45,709 nt of DNA from Microcaldota archaeon (GTDB lineage: Archaea; Micrarchaeota; Micrarchaeia; Micrarchaeales; Micrarchaeaceae), in assembly GCA_021806095.1 (NCBI GenBank), contig JAJZYD010000003.1, positions 1 to 45,709 on the forward strand. Direction: 5' to 3'. The notes under the pieces were generated by a model. It ran no database searches. It had not been told where the DNA came from and saw only the letters and a program-made list of their open reading frames with translations. The translations under genes and the position numbers were made by a program. Shown here in pieces: positions 42,165-45,709 of this stretch; position 1 is the first letter of the stretch; each line of letters begins with the position of its first letter.

Positions 42165-42305
42165 ATGAATAAAATGAGCAATGGAAACAAAAACGCGCTA
42201 ATTGATCTGTCCTCACTGAGTAGTGAACAAAAACTAATTATTGCGATAATTGGTATTGTTGCTGTGATATTGTTTGCGATTGCCTTAAATAATGGCTGGA
42301 TTTAA
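42165..42305 (+). CDS. Small single-span membrane protein (46 residues)
   Basis: An ORF below the track cut-off: MNKMSNGNKNALIDLSS then one clear membrane helix LIIAIIGIVAVILFAIALNN. TATATATAT at 42133-42141 lies about 25-30 bases before the ATG, consistent with a leaderless transcript. No family recognised. Confidence 0.5.
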   Translation: MNKMSNGNKNALIDLSSLSSEQKLIIAIIGIVAVILFAIALNNGWI

Positions 42306-42424
42306 GCATATTCACAAGGTTTTTACAAAGATGTAGTTTAGGCATATACATTCTTTCCATTCTTTACAATATTTTTGCGATAATTATATTAGGGTGGGGA
42401 GTTTATACATACATCATACTTTAA
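42292..42424 (+). pseudogene. Possible frameshifted small membrane protein
   Basis: MAGFKHIHKVFTKM reads to a TAG at 42334; the +1 frame then continues without stop as CSLGIYILSILYNIFAIIILGWGVYTYIIL-stop, a convincing membrane helix lacking its own start codon. One frameshift near 42330 would join them into a 40-odd residue basic-tail/one-helix protein overlapping the previous ORF's end. Confidence 0.3.
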
Positions 42425-42473
42425 CCTTATAACCACCTCAAACCATAAAAGCACTTTCAGCGATAAAATAACC

Positions 42474-42714
42474 ATGAACAGGGTGGACAAGAAGTACCAC
42501 CGAGACTTTGACTTCCAGCACTACCACAAGTTCGTGTCGCCACTGTCGCAGATCATCGTGGGCATGATAACGCCCACCATAATGTTCCTCATCTTTTACG
42601 GCCTTGCCCTATACACCTGGCATTTTCACGATGTGGCGAAGGTATTTATCATACCTCTTTGAGTTCTGTCTAGCGGTGGTATTCCTGCGCTACATAAGGT
42701 ATAAGGTGCCCTAG
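42474..42714 (+). pseudogene. GC-rich two-helix membrane protein gene with a frameshift
   Basis: The track ORF (62 residues, stop at 42661) reads MNRVDKKYHRDFDFQHYHKF and a membrane helix (IIVGMITPTIMFLIFYGLALYTWHF). Near 42645 the +1 frame takes over with YLFEFCLAVVFLRYIRYKVP-stop, a natural second helix with a basic tail. The codons are strikingly GC-rich at third positions (AAGAAGTACCACCGAGAC) compared with everything else in the window, a sign of recent import followed by decay, or of a sequencing indel. Confidence 0.5.
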
Positions 42715-42917
42715 CATAGGGGCATGATGCGGATATCTGCGGTAGTAAGCATGAACTGACAGTATTTCAAGAGCAGCATAGCAGTCTTATATTTTATTCT
42801 TTAATCTGTAGTTATATTGGTAATTAAACAACACAGAATCTAAAGCACAAATAATAAATATCTGAATAAACTTATGACTTCTTATCGAAAAGAAATCTAT
42901 GATTAATAAGTGTGTAA

Positions 42918-45497
42918 ATGGTCAGTATTAATAGAACACCTAGAGAATCCATTATCAATTCATACTCAGAACGTAATGGTTTTGTAGATTTAAATAATCT
43001 ATCAAAAGATAAAAACTTTCATACATTCAATGAACTAATAAACGATGCAGACAAATTAAAATATTCAAGAGAAGATGCCATACATTTAATTAATAATCTT
43101 ATATTAATGTTAAAAGACACTGGCAAAGTTCCAATACTTATCAATTCAATTTCTGATTTTGAATCACCAACTCATAATTATATTAAGAATTTAATAGAAA
43201 TAAGCAAGAATATAAATAATAAATTTCTAAATATATTATATGATTTTAATAATGTTGAATTTTCAAGATATATTAATATATTTAAAATAATTAAAAATGA
43301 AAGTGATAATGCAGATAATTTTAATGTTTACAAATCAATTATAGAAGATCCTAATAAGTTAAAAAAGATAAAACTTCTATTTAACAATGATTTTGATGCA
43401 ATTATAGGAAATCTTAATAAAATTGCACCAGAAGATGCATCAACTATTATTCTAAATTCAATTAATATTTTAAATTCAGATAGCTATTACCAAACTGCTA
43501 TTGATTATCTTAGTGCTTCTAAATTTCAAACACCTAATATAAAATTTTTATTAGAAATTAAAACAATAGAAGCAATAAAATATTTGTTTGACAATGATAT
43601 TATTGATATAAGTGATGAAAATATTTTAAAAGTAGCATGCATGTTTCATTATTGTGGTAATAGTTTTATTAAATTTATAAAATATTTAAATAAAACTAGC
43701 AGTCCCTTTGGCATGAAAAAATTTTTTAATTCTATAAGCATTAATTTTGACAAGGATGAAGAAGATATATTAAAATATATAATAAAAAAACAGGAAGAAT
43801 TAGGAAAAAAATTCGATGATATCAGTGAAGTAGTAGGGAGTATTATAGTAATAGCTAAAGTAATGATGAATATTGGTTATATAAAACAAGGCGATTATAA
43901 GGAAATAGATTACTTAATTTTGGAAGGAAATAGGCAAAATTTGTTGATTTTTGAGAAAAATATTCTCTTTTTAGATATTAAGAAGATTAAAGAAAGCAAA
44001 GCATTTGAATATATAAAATTACACAAAGATAAAAATATAACTGTTAAAGATAGAATCGATTTATTAAATAAATTGAGTTTGTTATTTAGATTATCAAAGG
44101 AGAGTGTAATTGATGATGAAAGTGTCAATAAATTAATTGAAAATTTAAATGCAGCAATCATTACATATAAGACTAATAATAAAATTAAAGAGTTATCATT
44201 AAATAATCTAATTGACAAAATGTCCGAATATGCTCCAAATGCTTCTAAATATATCAAAGAACATATAAATGCACTTGGCTCTATTTTTATTAATGATAAT
44301 GTATTAAATGAATTGAAAAACCTAATTTCACAGTATTTGACAATTAAATTAAATTTCAATAATAGTGATATAAAAATCAATATAGATAATATATATGCAG
44401 TTTATGTTGAAAATGTTAAAAAGAAAGGAAAAAAGATAAATTCAAATCCTAAATATGAAAAAAAATTTCTAAGGGATTTTAAAAGATACAACGATCTAGC
44501 TGAAATCAACATTGAAAACACAACAATTAAAAGAATTATAACTGATTTAAATATCAATAAATTAATATTATCCAAACTGACAGGAATAGATGAAAGTAAA
44601 ATATTTACAGATAAGTTGTCAAAAGAATTTATAAATGTAATCGAAGGTTACATCAATGGTTCATTATACAATGAACTAATATTTGATAATAAAACAATAT
44701 CAAATATAAAATATAATAGGCAGATTCTGCGTGAATTAATAATAAAATACTATCAAGGTGGCAATGCTGCAGCAATAGATTATATTATGGGATTTGAAGA
44801 AAGCAAAGATATAATTGAAAATATGAAACAGAGAGGTACAAATATAGATGCAATAAATAATTTGAAATTATATTACAAAATTTCTGCTCCAATCAAATTT
44901 AATGTGGGGGATAAAAATATTTTTAAAAATAAAAAAGAGAACATAATATTTTACAACGAAACAGATATAATAAATAAATTAAATTCTGGAGTTTATAATA
45001 AAACATGTTTAAACATAATTAATGGAGAAAATTCGTTTGGTGCAATTGCATATGCTGTAGATATTAATAATTTTATAATATACATAGCAAAAGACGATGA
45101 GGATAAAAAAATATTTGGCAGATTGTCTTTAATAGAAAGTGATAAAGGTTTTATCTTAAATTCAGATATTTATTTGAATAATGATTATAAAAGATGTATA
45201 GATATAGATATTATAATAGATTTTCTGGAAAAGTTTTCAGAAATTTCAGGAAGAACATTAATAATACCTGATAAAATAGTTTTAAAATCAGAATTCTTTA
45301 GTTATGATTCATTAAAAAAAGCAAATAAAACATTAGGAATAAGAGCTGATTTGAATTGCAGAATTGATAAAGCAATATCCTCTATTATTTATTCTAGTAT
45401 TTTTGGAGATTTTTTTGGAAAGACCAAAAATCTAACTAATTTATCTAATTTTAATAAGCGAATAGAGGGATATATTATAAAACCAAAGCAAGATTAA
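42918..45497 (+). CDS. Large hypothetical protein (859 residues)
   Basis: No family recognised. The product is soluble, very rich in Ile, Asn, Lys and Asp, and mostly helical over about 1-650 with irregular solenoid-like helix pairs (KLKYSREDAIHLINNLILMLKDTGKVP; IDLLNKLSLLFRLSKESVIDDESVNKLIENLNAAI). A distinct mixed alpha/beta C-terminal region starts near 700: CLNIINGENSFGAIAYAVDINNFIIYIAKDDEDKKIFGRLSLIE. No signal peptide or membrane helix, and no P-loop or nuclease motif found. It could be an effector-like or scaffold orphan; its place next to the R-M island is noted without proof of a link. Confidence 0.7.
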   Translation: MVSINRTPRESIINSYSERNGFVDLNNLSKDKNFHTFNELINDADKLKYSREDAIHLINNLILMLKDTGKVPILINSISDFESPTHNYIKNLIEISKNINNKFLNILYDFNNVEFSRYINIFKIIKNESDNADNFNVYKSIIEDPNKLKKIKLLFNNDFDAIIGNLNKIAPEDASTIILNSINILNSDSYYQTAIDYLSASKFQTPNIKFLLEIKTIEAIKYLFDNDIIDISDENILKVACMFHYCGNSFIKFIKYLNKTSSPFGMKKFFNSISINFDKDEEDILKYIIKKQEELGKKFDDISEVVGSIIVIAKVMMNIGYIKQGDYKEIDYLILEGNRQNLLIFEKNILFLDIKKIKESKAFEYIKLHKDKNITVKDRIDLLNKLSLLFRLSKESVIDDESVNKLIENLNAAIITYKTNNKIKELSLNNLIDKMSEYAPNASKYIKEHINALGSIFINDNVLNELKNLISQYLTIKLNFNNSDIKINIDNIYAVYVENVKKKGKKINSNPKYEKKFLRDFKRYNDLAEINIENTTIKRIITDLNINKLILSKLTGIDESKIFTDKLSKEFINVIEGYINGSLYNELIFDNKTISNIKYNRQILRELIIKYYQGGNAAAIDYIMGFEESKDIIENMKQRGTNIDAINNLKLYYKISAPIKFNVGDKNIFKNKKENIIFYNETDIINKLNSGVYNKTCLNIINGENSFGAIAYAVDINNFIIYIAKDDEDKKIFGRLSLIESDKGFILNSDIYLNNDYKRCIDIDIIIDFLEKFSEISGRTLIIPDKIVLKSEFFSYDSLKKANKTLGIRADLNCRIDKAISSIIYSSIFGDFFGKTKNLTNLSNFNKRIEGYIIKPKQD

Positions 45498-45638
45498 AAT
45501 ATAAAATTTATATTCTTATAATATAGAATAGTTACTTTTCATTTTTCTAGTATAATATAATTGTTATACCATATGTGCATTATTTAAAAAGTGCATTTAT
45601 AAATATTGTTAAATAAATAATGTATTAAAGATGGTTTT

Positions 45639-45709
45639 GTGAAAAGTAATACTTCAATTTTAGATATATTTCATATAAAGATAGAGCTTCACTGGACATT
45701 CATAATGCT
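45639..45709 (+). CDS. Start of a site-2 protease-like (M50) metalloprotease, cut by window end
   Basis: Not in the ORF track. From GTG 45639: MKSNTSILDIFHIKIELHWTFIM, matching the typical opening of M50 family membrane metalloproteases (xxLFGIKIxLHWTFxL). TTTATAAAT lies about 40 bases upstream. The HExxH motif would be beyond the edge, so the call rests on the N-terminus alone. Confidence 0.5.
   Translation, partial: MKSNTSILDIFHIKIELHWTFIM

Noticed and set aside
1-45709. CRISPR array, cas genes, rRNA genes or a replication origin
   Set aside because: No regularly spaced exact repeats of CRISPR length, no cas motifs, no rRNA signature and no orc1/cdc6 gene with origin boxes were found; the 20-bp-period repeats are too short and degenerate for CRISPR.

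Overview
The window looks like chromosome of a small-genome, very AT-rich archaeon. The evidence is an archaeal-type information-processing gene set: Rad50, RNA polymerase subunit K, TFE, prefoldin beta, a GINS subunit, fibrillarin, archaeal ProRS and MetRS, and an initiator tRNA-Met with the GGG/CCC anticodon stem. Many genes have a TATA-like box about 25 to 30 bases before the start codon and no leader; others have GGTG(A)-type ribosome binding sites. The membrane-anchored double AAA ATPase, class II ribonucleotide reductase, proline dehydrogenase, threonine synthase and very short intergenic regions would fit an ARMAN-like (Micrarchaeota/Parvarchaeota) or related lineage. That placement is an inference; there is no rRNA here to confirm it.

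Layout. 1-350: the 3' end of a TnpB gene with its transposon right end. 630-4800: housekeeping block (rad50, rpoK, TFE, initiator tRNA). 4943-6865: an MFS phosphate-type transporter fused to a PhoU/DUF47-like domain. 7000-15900: mostly housekeeping (prefoldin beta, DHH phosphoesterase, metallophosphoesterase, GINS, class II RNR) mixed with orphan genes, a structured non-coding element and a truncated ATPase relic. 16100-18500: accessory stretch with a second, decayed TnpB 3' end, an atypical AAA ATPase, a 15-codon micro-ORF and a winged-helix regulator. 18879-24578: possible membrane proteostasis cluster (membrane-anchored Cdc48-like ATPase, exported protein, membrane-anchored S16-type serine protease). 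24596-26520: adenosine-specific kinase and HIT protein, a coiled-coil orphan, and a solitary IS605-type right end. 26662-30050: HAD hydrolase, then a divergent DprA/ComF-type phosphoribosyltransferase pair, then proline dehydrogenase. 30193-37917: housekeeping (ProRS, tRNA-binding protein, MetRS, methyltransferase, LemA, threonine synthase, fibrillarin, zinc-ribbon/TPR protein). 37940-42115: a restriction-modification island with AbrB-like and winged-helix regulators, two DNA methyltransferases and a phospholipase-D-type endonuclease, flanked by matching 17-bp repeats. 42165-45709: small, partly frameshifted membrane ORFs, an 859-residue orphan, and the start of a site-2-protease-like gene.

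Most interesting parts. (1) The R-M island has the architecture of a type IIS system with a BfiI-like PLD nuclease. Its two intergenic regions share AAAGTATA/TATACTTT half-sites arranged as palindromes, which look like operators for its own regulators. (2) The divergent DprA and PRTase genes share a promoter region carrying two tandem 14-bp palindromes; the protein pair recalls the ShosTA toxin-antitoxin defence system. (3) A family of short degenerate repeats with about 20-bp period recurs mainly next to accessory genes. (4) An 85-bp stretch is identical between the two AAA modules of the Cdc48-like gene, which indicates gene conversion. Everything is read by eye; no database search was possible.
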